NCBI GenBank assembly: GCA_020137815.1
Contig: CM035360.1
Location: forward strand, 7,633,743-7,697,742
From: Hormiphora californensis
Taxonomy: Eukaryota; Ctenophora; Tentaculata; Cydippida; Pleurobrachiidae
Length of the DNA stretch: 64,000 bases
Direction of reading: 5' to 3'
The notes beneath the pieces are model-generated. The model did not search any database. It saw only the letters and a list, made by a program, of their open reading frames with translations, and was not told the DNA's origin. Made by a program: the position numbers and the translations under genes. This document shows positions 21,397 through 32,610 of the stretch, one piece after another (the first letter of the stretch is position 1; the number at the start of each line of letters is the position of its first letter).

Positions 21397-22254
21397 TTAG
21401 TCCGAAGCAATTGGTCGATCATAAACATCAATCTGCTCTCCTGATGTAAAGTTATTGTCCGCTAAAATCTTTAGCATTTTTGCAGCACTTTCATCAGTGG
21501 CTATCCAAGGTTCGGATTGGAAAAACTGTCGGATAGAATCGGAGTGGGTGTTTTTAGTGATGTCATCTGTCATGGCCGACTTCATGGCTCCTGGAGACCA
21601 GTTTAGGACCCGGATATCGGGATTCTCAGCTGCTAGCACCTAAGGGGAGGGAGGTAATCTAGTGAACAAACACATGTACTTTATAAAATTTAAAATGAAA
21701 GTGGAACTTTCAACAGCTGGTAGTTAGCTAGTTGTTCGAATCTTACCTTATAGGCCATCATCCTTGCTGCCTTGATGGTACAATAGAACCCCAGAGATGG
21801 CGTTGGTTTAAGGGATGCTAGACTGCTAATATTAACACACACCCTCCTCTCTACCCCCTGGAACCTCTCTAGGAACACACTGGTCAGGAACTTGGAATGA
21901 CGTCATATTCAGGAACATGTAGTTGTCCATGTATTCAACATCCCTAAACTCTGCCATCTTGTCTCCTGCATTGTTTGCTGTTGCGTGGTTATTTATCAGC
22001 ATTGCCTCCTCGTACTTTATAGCTGGTGCTATATCACATATCGCCCCACACCTCCCCTCCAGACCCTCACGGGTACTAAAGTCCACTGAGATGGGAAATA
22101 CAGCTGCTTTGAACCCTTCAGTAGCACACTTCACCTCATCAACTCTACGAGACACGGCGATAATAGTGGCTGAGTCAGAGTGAAGGGTGTCTAGCTGGCG
22201 GAGAATTGCAGAACCAAATGCGCCACCTGCCCCTGTCACTACAAAGAGCTTCAT
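21397..22254 (-). pseudogene. SPR: Frameshifted sepiapterin reductase copy
   Basis: Exons 22254-21747 and 21639-21397 copy the SPR gene, but exon 1 is 508 rather than 507 bp. An extra C after TTCCAAGTTC (near 21893) shifts the frame before the catalytic Ser and YxxxK. Several amino-acid changes (such as IAPD to IAPA and PMPSL to PTPSL) have also accumulated. Most likely a pseudogene, unless the extra base is a consensus error. Confidence 0.75.
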
Positions 22255-22464
22255 TGGCTAAAAAATAGAGTAATTAGGGAATGAGTTGACAATAGAGATG
22301 ATAAAATACACGCGACATTATAGTTGGTTAATCATTGAATTGAAATAAATTTAAAATTAAAGAATTTTATAAAATGGAGATTTAAAAACAACTGTGGGCT
22401 AAAAATAAACAGGGCCTCTTCTTGTTCAGACCCTTTCTCAGACATGGCTAGTTTGGAACTCTCT

Positions 22465-24780
22465 CTACAACAAGGCAGCAATGGTAGCATTACGTCTCAG
22501 ACTGTTCACGTTAACAAAACCCTGACACCCAGCTACTGGACACCTAACATTGATAGATCTAGTGTTCTTTATATGAGACAATATAGCAGGTCTATCATAT
22601 GTGTGTCCACACTGGTTCTCTACTGGATCCACCATTAGTTGGAGAGTAATGGGACACTTCAGAGACTGGGTGGCCATGGCTAGTGCAATACCATCCTCTT
22701 CTAACTGGGCATCTAGTTGCTGGTTGGTAGTAGTGTGGGTTTGGGCAGGGGTCACTGCACCCAACACTGCTGCCTGGAGGGGAGGAGGAGTTACAAAAAC
22801 TTGACTTGCTCAGACGTTCATTTTCCAAGCTAGAACGAGCAGCTCAACCAAACAAATTTGATTCCAGTATGAATAAGAAGATAAGATTCTCCAGGGGATG
22901 GGGAGGTTGACATGTATTACCTGAGGTTCTGGTTCTTCTGCTACTGCTTGCTCATAAGACTCCACGTAAGAGCTTCCCAATGATGTCACAGCGTGGGTGT
23001 CTGATATCCCGAGTAGAGCTTTACTCTTGGCAAAGTTAATGGCTTTCTTCTGGGACTCCAATCTGTACTGAATACCTGGAGAAAAGGAGGTTAGTTTGGA
23101 GGGGTATTGTCCCACAATGAAATGTAATGATGGTTTAGCATGGCTCAGTCTTATAGAACGTACGTTGTAGCTCTTTGTAGACGTTCTGTAGTTCCTCTAC
23201 ATCCATATCTTGCTCTAGCATCACCTCCATCATTTGTTTCTGAAACAATGGTGAAGAGTGAGGAGGGAGTACAAGTTTTACAAGTTTTACAAGTTTTTGG
23301 ACAAGTTTTAAATAGAATCAGAGATCGGTCGCCCGATCCCCAAGATACACAATAAATAAATAGTAGAAAATGATTGGAAAACCAACTCTTTTCAGACACA
23401 CTCAATTGCTCCACCCCTCATAATGTACTGTCTGGGATTGTCTTTGCAGATTCTCTGTATCGTCTCTAGCGTCTTTCTTCTCTCCAACCACTCCTGCAGA
23501 GTTCTGTCAGGTGCGAGGTATACCCTGCTGTATGTAGGGGAATTCCTCAGCTCCCTGGCCTTCCGCAAGATATTGGTAAGACTCTCTCTGGAGGCGAGAG
23601 TAGCCCGAACAGGTCTTGTGCGACCCTCTGTCTTTACACCAACCCGGGTACATGAAGTGAAGGGCGGCTTCTCTCCTAATTCCTCCAGGATATTGGTAAC
23701 TGCAGCCTCCAAACTAGAGTCCTCTTCCAGCTCACTCAGACCAACTATCATCAGATTTTGTTGTTTCCCCGACTCATCTGCCGACTGCTTCTCCCGGGAA
23801 CTCACGAGATTGAGTGCTGCCTTCAATCGCGGTAGTGCGACTGCTGCAGCACAATTTCTCGACACTACGGTTGACCATGATTTAAGGTCTTGTTGCACAG
23901 TTTCCGTGATGTTGCCCACTCTCAAGTCCTGCAGTTCAATTACCTTCTTTGGAAGGACAATAACTTCTCTTTGGCAGTCAAGCAGTTCTTCCTCAAGACT
24001 CTTAGTTTCCTCGGCGTTGATTCCACTGGAACAAGAGAGGTTGATAAAGTCCCCATCCTTAGCACTGGCAGGGATGGCCGTCACGTTAGCAACCTCACTG
24101 TACTCCACTTCCTCCTTCTTGGCAACACAGGCTAGCTTTGGCAGGCATTTCTCTATCAAGATGCTGAGAATTTCGGATGTGTTTTGACAGAGATGTTCCA
24201 ATTTCTCCTCGGTTCTCAAGTCTCCTTCTTTCACCCACATATTCCACAACTCCTTCTTAGAGATGCCTTTGATCACATAGCCCCGGCGAGCTTTATCAAC
24301 CCATGTAGACAGGGGCCAGTCCTCACTGTTTTCCTCATCCCCTGCAACATTAGCAAAGAAATCCGCCCAATCGACAATCTCCGTTAATAACTTTTTGGTG
24401 TCAATAACACCCGGTGCAGGCAGGTACTGGCCATTTTCAATTTTCATCATGCTCATACTCCATGTAAGAACAAGGCAAGATCAGGACAGGTGAGACGAGC
24501 AAAAAAATCGAGATAAGATAGGATCAGTATGTTAGGAGGTGGTGGGGTTAGGCGGGAAGAAGTTCCTGGTAACAGGTGGGTACCAGATAGACGAGGAATA
24601 ATATTATAATTACTAGGGGGTGACATTGGGCAAGAGGTTGTCTTGCAACTAAAAAGATCAGGAAGGTGTTATCCTGCTACTAACCTGATCCTGTAGAGCA
24701 GTGGTTATCCTGTTAACTCCCATTGTCTGCTGATTACTGTCCATGATACCCAGGTGTGTAGATATTGTCTTTCTGTGCAT
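22465..24780 (-). CDS. NSMCE2: SMC5/6 complex SUMO ligase NSE2/MMS21, copy 2
   Basis: Exons 24780-24685, 23239-23164, 23075-22921 and 22773-22465 match copy 1 exon by exon, with every splice site, start (two bases after TTGTTATAG) and stop intact; 211 residues. Against copy 1 I count 25 coding differences, 24 of them synonymous. The only replacement is Cys to Arg at the exon 2/3 junction. The SP-RING protein sequence is identical. This points to a functional second gene. Intron 1 is 1.4 kb because it hosts the inserted element at about 23272-24530. Confidence 0.83.
23272..24530 (-). mobile_element. LINE ORF1-like element inside NSMCE2 copy 2 intron
   Basis: Absent from the same intron of copy 1, so it inserted after the duplication or is polymorphic. 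On the minus strand it carries one ORF and ends in a short repeat of TTGTAAAAC units, a 3' microsatellite tail like that of many non-LTR retrotransposons. No reverse transcriptase is present. Boundaries are approximate, from comparison with intron 1 of copy 1. Confidence 0.7.
23392..24456 (-). CDS. ORF1-like protein of a non-LTR retroelement
   Basis: An intact 354-residue ORF. A heptad-like middle part (ETKSLEEELLDCQREVIVL) looks like a coiled coil. The C-terminal half (NLMIVGLSELEEDSSLEAAV, then CTRVGVKTEGRTRPVRATL, ARELRNSPTYSRVYLAPDRT) matches the arrangement seen in ORF1 or endonuclease-associated proteins of invertebrate LINEs. These proteins bind element RNA. The lack of a linked reverse transcriptase makes this an ORF1-only element, like mammalian HAL1. 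A domesticated intronic gene is possible but unsupported. Confidence 0.6.
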   Translation of the reverse strand: MSMMKIENGQYLPAPGVIDTKKLLTEIVDWADFFANVAGDEENSEDWPLSTWVDKARRGYVIKGISKKELWNMWVKEGDLRTEEKLEHLCQNTSEILSILIEKCLPKLACVAKKEEVEYSEVANVTAIPASAKDGDFINLSCSSGINAEETKSLEEELLDCQREVIVLPKKVIELQDLRVGNITETVQQDLKSWSTVVSRNCAAAVALPRLKAALNLVSSREKQSADESGKQQNLMIVGLSELEEDSSLEAAVTNILEELGEKPPFTSCTRVGVKTEGRTRPVRATLASRESLTNILRKARELRNSPTYSRVYLAPDRTLQEWLERRKTLETIQRICKDNPRQYIMRGGAIECV

Positions 24781-25024
24781 GGCTATAACAACAGGGGTTA
24801 GCATGAATAGTGTATGTGTGAGAGAGGGCAGGTGTAGTGGAATATTAGTCATCATGTTAGAGGGACAATCATTCAAGTGATCATGGTCCAGGAAGGGGAG
24901 GAACACAAACAATTCATTTTAGAATAGTGCTTAAAAACTATTTCTTAGTCAAATCTGAATCTTATGATACATATTGAATTCTGATGAAAACCAACAAAAA
25001 ATCGAATAAATTAACAAAATGCCT

Positions 25025-26567
25025 CTAATTTCCCGGAGGTATTTCACTTGATATGATATCCTGTGTTTCTGTGACAGTGTGACATTCTACCTCCTGTACA
25101 TCCCCACTGAGATACCCATCAGTTAACATTGACACCAGGGAACCTAACGGGTTCATTTCCTCTGTTTCACAAGACACCACATCTACAACATCACTATCCC
25201 AATCTCCACGTGATGAAGCTGATATTGCTGGTACAGTCTTCCTGTTTAGTATCCGTTTATCTCTCTGCTCACCCTTTAGACCATGCATTACCTCAATGTG
25301 TTTCTTAACGACAGCAGCAGACCACGCCGCAAACTTGCACACAGCACACTCGTACCTTGTCTGTTTGAAGTGTCTGGAGGCGGCATGTTTCTTCAAATCG
25401 TGGGCTGAGGAGGCTGCGTAGGTGCAATGTTTACAGCTGTACCTCTTCATGTTCATGTGTATAGCCTCGACATGTCGGGTAAGGGATCCCAGCTGTGTGA
25501 ATGCTTTAGGACACTGTTTGCAGGTGTATTTACTATTATCATGTACTGTCTTTATGTGTTGTAGCAAGTAGTCCCTTCTTGAGTACTCTTTATCACAGTG
25601 TTCACAGCGGTGTTGTCTCTGTTGTCCAATGTGTATGTTCAGGATGTGTCTCTTTAGGTTGGCAGCGTTAGTAAAGGATTTCTCACACTGGTTACATTTG
25701 GCAACGCTGCGTAGTTTTCTTGGTTTGTAGATCGATTCTTTACTTAGGTAGTCCTCTTTGTTAAGCTCTACATAAGTTTTTCGACGGATGAAGGGGCCAA
25801 ACTTAGGGTCGGTCAGACAGCTACCGTTCGTGGGTCTCTGAAGGGGAGATAATCGTAATTTCAGGAAGTTTAATACAGATAGAAATACACACATACAGAT
25901 AGAAATACACACCTGTTCGATTGTCTTGACCTGTCTGAAAACCAGGGATTTGATAGGGATCTGTTGGTTAGTTAGATAAGTCAGTTCTGATTGGGGAAGT
26001 TGAAGGATGGGAGTTATCTTTGTGCCACTATCGTCCTCTTTACTTGTTTGTGAAGGCTCCTCCTTTGGTAAAATACCCTGATCCTATAAATAGGGTGGTA
26101 GAGAACAAAAGATAATCAAAAGTTGCATTGTTTTACCAACCTCTTTCTGTGGTACTGCAGTACTGTAAAGTGAATCCTCTGGTACTATCTGCAGCTCCAT
26201 GGGTGTCATGACTCCTTCATCGGAGGGCAGTTGCAGAGTCACAACACCAGAGTCGGATTTGTTAGAAAGTAGAGCAGAGAACTGTTCGTGAGTCAGGGTG
26301 ATGTTACCAAGTGACTCGTTTTGTAATCCTACAATCCTCATTTGGTTAACAGGCTGATCAGCCTGCAAGTTCTCAGGTACCCAGTTTACCTGTTCTTTGC
26401 TCTCAACCTAGGATAGAAGTAACACTTTATACTATACTCTGCCTAACAACGGGCCGATGAATTGTGCTTTGAGGTTGTTTACGTACTGTCGCCTGAGGTA
26501 TAAGTTGAAAGATAGTTTCATTCTGAGAGGGTCCAGGAGCTTCATCATGTTGCACTTTCTGGGCCAT
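25025..26567 (-). CDS. C2H2 zinc-finger protein, five fingers
   Basis: Exons 26567-26487, 26407-26141, 26083-25913 and 25837-25025; 443 residues. The N-terminal half is acidic and Gln rich with no known domain. The last exon holds five C2H2 fingers in tandem (CNQCEKSF, CEHCDKEY, CKQCPKAF, CKHCTYAA, CAVCKFAA, each followed by HxxxH), then an acidic tail ending SSEIPPGN. Likely a nuclear DNA-binding regulator; the exact family is not recognised. The start is the first ATG, three bases after the acceptor-like TTATGTTATAG. The gene is head to head with NPEPPS, and its last exon is partly copied at 20926-21045. Confidence 0.82.
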
Positions 26568-27373
26568 CTACTATAACATAAATTCTTGAGATGTAGACAA
26601 AGCCCCGTCCACGGATTTTTGAAGACAGAAGAATTACATTTACGATTTACGAAGGCCAGTTAAAGACAGTAAGGAAACTAAGGACGAAGATTAAGGCGAT
26701 TCAAAGATAGCCGAGAGATATCATAATCCGGTGATATCCTTATTTATCTCGCCTTGGATGATTTTGACGCTTTGGGATTCAAAACGCTACTCTCGATCAG
26801 CTAAACTGGCGTCAAATCAGTTCCAACACACTTTTTACGAACGTGTCGATACAGTTGTGTGAGAGAGGCACCAATTCTATCGATTCATTGGTCGTTCTTG
26901 GCGACAGACGTCCTTCGCAGCACTGAGGAAACCGGAAAGTAGAAACTAGAAAGAGAAAAGCGAAAGTGATTTTTCTTGTTTTGGTTTTTCTGTTTTTTTG
27001 AGGTATTTTTAATTTTGATGAAATTATTATTGCGATGCATTCTAATGGCGCGCACCTTAGCGCGCGTCAAAATAAGAAATGAAGGAAAAAAAATTACAAA
27101 AATCAAAATTCCGGATTTTGCAAGAATAAAAAATTCCGATTTTCATTTTTCAGCCCGTTTTGAGGTTTAATCCGGCGCCTCAGTCTTTTACTGAATGATA
27201 CGAACTTAATTAAAGCGCTTCTCAATATTCTTCAACCCTGTTCTTAAATTTTAAGCCGAAATATCAGGTTAATTTTGACTTTTCTCCGTACCCAGGTCTT
27301 TTTAACGTCCTTCAAATCCGTCTGATGACTGATATCGAGTTATATTGGTTAACTAAGAATTGTGTTATAGTTT
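26568..27373. other. Head-to-head promoter region between zinc-finger gene and NPEPPS
   Basis: About 800 bp with no coding evidence, AT-rich. Both diverging genes have nearly the same sequence before the ATG (TTATGTTATAG and TTGTGTTATAG). It must hold the promoters of both; I see no TATA box worth naming. Confidence 0.45.
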
Positions 27374-30300
27374 ATGCTAATAGTTGCTGCTGTTGCCGTT
27401 CTAAGGAGATCTAATATCCGAAACTGCCTAGTCAGGACATTCACCATGACTGCGAAGAAAGAGTTTGAACGTCTCCCCACCTCTGTTAAGCCTGTTAACT
27501 ACAACATCAGGCTGCATCCAGACCTTGAAAAATTCACTTTCACTGGTGTTGAGGTCATCGATGTAGAGGTGAGAGTTCATTGAATGGTGTCCCTGGTTCA
27601 ATCACTTGCTGGGAATATGAGAACTACTACATATCTAAACCGCACAGTAACCACATATCTCTCTCCTATCAGGTTAAGCAGTCATCTCGTACCCTCAAGA
27701 TGAACAGCGCTGAGATCGAGGTGAAGTCAGCTACCTTCATCTCCTCTGGGAAGACAATGACCTCCACTGCCATTACAACGTGTGATGAGGATGAAACTCT
27801 GACCGTGTCATTCGACTCTGATATGCCTGTTGGAACTGGGCAGGTGAAGTTGGATTTCACTGGAATTCTCAATGATAAACTCCGGGGTTTCTATCGCAGT
27901 TCCTATACTGGTGAGTAGTAATTAATTAGGTCCCGTGTAATTAATTAATTCAATTACCACCATCCCTCAGCTGGTGATGGGAGTCTAAAGAGGATTGCTG
28001 TGACACAGTTTGAGTCTACTGATGCCAGGCGAGCCTTCCCCTGTTGGGACGAGCCTGCTATTAAGGCTACCTTTGATGTCACCCTGGTGTCCCCAGTTAA
28101 AACTGTTGCTCTCTCTAACATGCCTGTCATCAAGGAGGTATATTACTTGGTTCAAACATGTTTTAACATAGAGCTGGAACTGATCCAAATAAATAACATA
28201 TTTTGAAACATTTCAGAACATTGAAGGTGATCTGAAAGTGACAACATACGACCGGACTCCCATCATGTCAACCTACCTTGTTGCCTTTGTGATCGGAGAG
28301 TTTGATTATGTTGAGGGAAAGGATAGGAACGGTGTTCTCATCAGGACCTACACTCCAGTTGGTTAGTTAATGACACATTGCTAATACTCTTGTCTAATTA
28401 ATAGTTGTCTTCATTCCCTTCTCTCCTTCTCTCTATCTAATAGTGATATGTCTGTCTTCATCTCTCTCTATCTAGGCAAGAAGGCCCAGGGAGAGTTTTC
28501 CCTGGACGTGGCAATCAAGACCCTGCCATTCTATAACGACTACTTCGAGATCCCCTACCCTCTTCCTAAGCTGGATCTAATTGCCATCCCTGATTTCTCA
28601 GCAGGTAATGATATCCTTTTCTACAGGTCGCTCAGAGCGGGGCCAGTTCGCACTCGATGTGGCTATCAAGTGCCTACCATTCTACGCTGATTATTTTGGC
28701 ATTGATTATAAGCTTCCAAAATGTGACATGATCGCCGTACCACATCTCGATTTTGGTGTGTGTGTTTTTCCTTTGTGTGATATATCACACTAGATACATC
28801 ACACTAACATATCCCTCTTACAGGGGCTATGGAAAACTGGGGACTCGTCACCTACAGGGAGACTGCTCTCCTAGTTGACCCTGAGAATACCAGCTCCGGA
28901 ACTAAACAGTGGGTCGCCCTCGTTGTAGGTACGTCTGTGAAGTGTTTCTATTAATTGATGCTGTACACATGTGCACATGTCTACACACATAATCTTATTT
29001 CCGCACCTTATTTTACACAGCACGTCATTTTGCAAACAATTGCTGCAGAATAATGTGAGTGTGTAGGTTTGTTCGTCTGTGTGCATAGTGCTGCACAGTG
29101 TGAATCTCCTGTTCTTTCTATCTCTGGGCTATCTCTTTGATCTCTCTCTCGCCCATACCTTACTTATAACCCCACTATTGATGCATGGTACATTCATACT
29201 GCCTCGCTCACATAATAATACATAGCGCCATAGCAACCAGAGAGTTGAAAAGTGCTCAAATATCACTTAACAAGTTATATCTTTCTTTCTTTCTTCCATT
29301 ACTCCAACGATTCTCTTTGCTTTCCTTTTCCACATCAAGCAATCTCTTGTTTAAACATGTGTCGATTTTCCCTGTTTGACATGTAACCTACTGCCGTTCA
29401 TTGTAACCTAGTAATAATTCCCTGCCAGGTCACGAACTGGCCCACCAGTGGTTTGGTAACCTAGTCACCATGGAGTGGTGGACCCATCTCTGGCTGAATG
29501 AAGGGTTTGCTAGCTGGGTTGAGTTCCTTTGTGTTGATCACTGTTTCCCTGACTGGAACATCTGGCTGCAATACGTTAACAGTACGTTGTTGCTGCTATT
29601 TTGTTTCCTTAATCAGTTTTCAAAACTTGTAGCTGTGCTCTCTCTCAGTACATGATACACATTACACAGTATGTGGTGTATATCTTGTTTACCTCCCCCA
29701 CAGTGAGTTTGAAGAGGGCCCTCCAGCTAGATGCCCTGGACAGTTCTCATCCCATTGAGGTGCCTGTTGGACACCCTAACGAGATAGACGAGATCTTTGA
29801 TGCTATCAGTTACGAGAAAGGTACTGATAGAAACTTTTTTGTCACTTTCGGTCTTGACTCGTACAAAGTGTTTCGAAAGTGATCTGGTAACTGGTTAAAA
29901 CTCGTAAAATAGATTTCTTCATCTCATGATTTCTTCTCCCCAGGAAACAGTATCATCAGGATGTTGCAGAACTGGCTGGGAGCTGAACCTTTCAGGAAGG
30001 GGCTCGCTCTCTATCTGAAGAAGTTCCAGTATAGTAACGCCTTCACTGAGGATCTCTGGGCTGCTCTGGAGGGCAGCAGTGGACAGCCTGTTAATAAGGT
30101 ACTGGGGACTTGGAATAGGGGGTGGAGTAGCTGTCAGTCCATAATCCCCTAGAGAGACCACTATCACATCGTGCCCTCTACTTTTAGTAATTTCTTCCTT
30201 CCCAGGTACATTCCCCCTCCACCCTCAACTAACTCCCAACCCCTCTCCCAGGTGATGTCCACATGGACCTCTCAGATTGGATTCCCTATGATAACTACAG

Positions 30301-32351
30301 AGCTGGTAGAGACAACAGACGAGGTGAGGATCAAGGTTAGGCAACAGAAGTTCTGTGCTAATGGAGATGATAGCAGCACTCAGAGTTGGTTTGTACCCAT
30401 CTCTGTTATCAGCCAGAGCAACCCGGATAAGGCAACATGTTATTTGTTAGAGGGCAAGGAGGGAGAGATCCTTGTGGAGGGTGCGAAACCTGGCGACTGG
30501 ATCAAAGTCAATCCTGGTCTTATTGGTGAGTGGGACTCCTTGGTGTAGTTAGAACAGTAGGATCAGATTCTCTTTGCTAAAATGTTGCATCTCTCTCTCC
30601 CTCCCATACTCTCCCACGTCCACATCATTGCCTCTCTTTTAACATCCCCCCTCCAGGAATGTACAGGTTGAACTACAGCGATGAAATGTTGAAGAGGCTG
30701 CTACCAGCTATCAAGAACCAGGCTCTTGGTGCTGCTGATAGGCTGGGTATCCAGGAGGATCTCTTTGCCCTCGCTAAAGCAGGTTCGTGTAATAAATTGG
30801 TCTTGGAGAGGCGGTATGAGACTGATTACGTCGCTGATCCTAAGCGAATTAAAATATTTTGCCTTTCTTTTTTATGATGATGATCCTATGATGTAACCCC
30901 CAGGTTATAACAACACCGCTAATCTGCTGACTCTGATGGGAGCCTATGTCAATGAGAGGAACTATGTGGTACTTAGCAGTATCAATGGTAATCTCTCCGA
31001 ACTGGGATCTCTATTCAGCCACCTGCCATGCTACACTCAGGTAACGGGGTGGCTAATCATACAAATTACTTTTGATATATTCTCACTCTTATCGGTGAAC
31101 TATTATTTGATTTGTCAATTCTCTCCCCCTTCTCTCCTTCACAATTCTAACCCACTCCCCCTCTCCCACAGTTCAAGGCGATGCGAAGGAGGATATTCTC
31201 GAGGATCTTGGAGGAGGTCGGTTGGGAGAAGAAGGAGACTGACGGACACACTGACTCCCTCCTGAGGAACATGCTGGTCGTTACCCTAGGGAAGAGTGAT
31301 GATGAAGCAGGTGCTCGGCCCGATGCCAGGAACTCTTCAACACCCACTACACGTGAGTAGATTGGGGACATGGTGATTGACCATTAGGGGCATTAGAGAT
31401 GCAGATACTTTGTTTACCGTGTTTCCAGACTGATAATTTCTAAATTGACTGTTCATGGATTTCTACTGTATCTTGTTACAGGGGTGGTAAGCAGATAGAG
31501 GCTGATATTAGGGGAGCAGTGTACCTGACTGTCCGACAAGATGGTACAGATGAGACCTATAGGAAACTAATGGATCTCTTCAACAAAACAGATCTACACG
31601 AGGAGAGGGAGAGGGTACAAAGGATCTTGGGAACCGGGTAAGATATAATAATGTTATGATTTAAATCGCTATTTATATCGGGGTTTAATCCATGTTTAAA
31701 CATCTGTAAGAGCCCGTTGGTGGTATGCTATTATCTAAAGTGAAATAAAATACTTTTATTTGCGGTTGGCTCTAGTTACATCTGTTTTTGTTCACGCCTC
31801 ATTATTTTGTAACCCGACCCCCACAATGACCCAACCCCTACTGTTTCCAGACCAAATGCAGCTCTACGAAGCGAGACCCTTGAGTTTGCAATGAGTGAAT
31901 CAGTCCGATCTAACGACACTCCATTTGTTATCCACGGTGTTGCCAATGCTGGACCTGAGGGCAGGGACCAGACGTGGGCCTTCGTTAAGAATAAGTTCCC
32001 GGTATTCCTTGAGAGGTACTCAGGAGGGTTCCTCTTCACCAGACTTGTCCAGGTCACCTCTAATTTCACCACCATGGACCACTACAAGGATATCGAGGTG
32101 AGATGTTTGGAAATCCGAAGAGGTGGGGGGGGGGGGTTAGTCGATATTGATATTGGGTACCCCGATCATTTAGATTGATGACCCTAGATTTATCAATATC
32201 ACCTCACTTTCAGAAATTCTTCGCGGAGAACAAGGCCCCTTCAGCTGAGAGGGCGGTTAAACAGAGTCTGGAATCTATCAAACTCCGAGCTGCCTGGTTG
32301 GAGAGGGATGGTGAGAGTGTCGCTCAGTGGTTCACCGAACAAGGACTCTAG
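27374..32351 (+). CDS. NPEPPS: Puromycin-sensitive aminopeptidase (M1 family)
   Basis: Exons: 27374-27568, 27673-27910, 27971-28137, 28217-28361, then either 28476-28604 or 28627-28755, then 28824-28928, 29429-29581, 29704-29820, 29944-30098, 30252-30525, 30657-30782, 30904-31040, 31172-31352, 31482-31637, 31851-32097 and 32214-32351. About 887 residues, the family norm. Key motifs: GAMENWG substrate site, [10 protein letters not shown] zinc site, NEGFASWVE with the third zinc ligand, and [15 protein letters not shown] cytosolic zinc exopeptidase; the N-terminal leader ([13 protein letters not shown]) precedes a second ATG at 27446. The exon sum is one base short: the frame breaks near 31330, before LFNTHYT. 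An indel or a consensus error would explain this. Confidence 0.93.
28476..28755 (+). other. NPEPPS: Pair of tandem alternative exons in NPEPPS
   Basis: Exon A (28476-28604) and exon B (28627-28755) are both 129 nt, both start and end in phase 1, and encode homologous 43-residue segments ([18 protein letters not shown] and [18 protein letters not shown]). Each joins in frame to the next exon, giving GAMENWG. They are separated by 22 nt (GTAATG ... TTTTCTACAG), too short for normal splicing between them, so one or the other should be used. Confidence 0.85.
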
Positions 32352-32610
32352 ATAGTTCCCCATTATTTCAGTTTTTTGCTCGCTCTGTTAATTGGAGTTA
32401 GCGTGTTTATTGTTCCATACTTATACCACATGAACACCCCAGTTTCCTAATTTATATCCACCCCCATGATTTTGTTTGAAGATATATTTATAGTGTTTTT
32501 ATTACCTAATTGTCCCTCTAAATTATATCTCACTCTCTATCTCCCTCTCTATAGCTGTAGTATGATGGTCGCCCTCCTATGTTAGCCCTAGCTATGCGGA
32601 GGGACATGTA

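Larger units (their letters stand above)
21044..25144. repeat. Tandem duplication, copy 2 (with a 1.2-kb insertion)
   Basis: Second copy of the 2,867-bp unit, 4.1 kb long because a LINE-ORF1-like element sits in intron 1 of the NSMCE2 copy. Coding divergence from copy 1 is about 4% in the last NSMCE2 exon (13 of 309 sites by my count). Confidence 0.88.

Noticed and set aside
28605-28626. The 22-nt gap in NPEPPS as a normal intron giving both exons in series
   Set aside because: Frame would stay open, but it duplicates a 43-residue core segment of the active site and the intron is shorter than any other here; alternative use is more likely.
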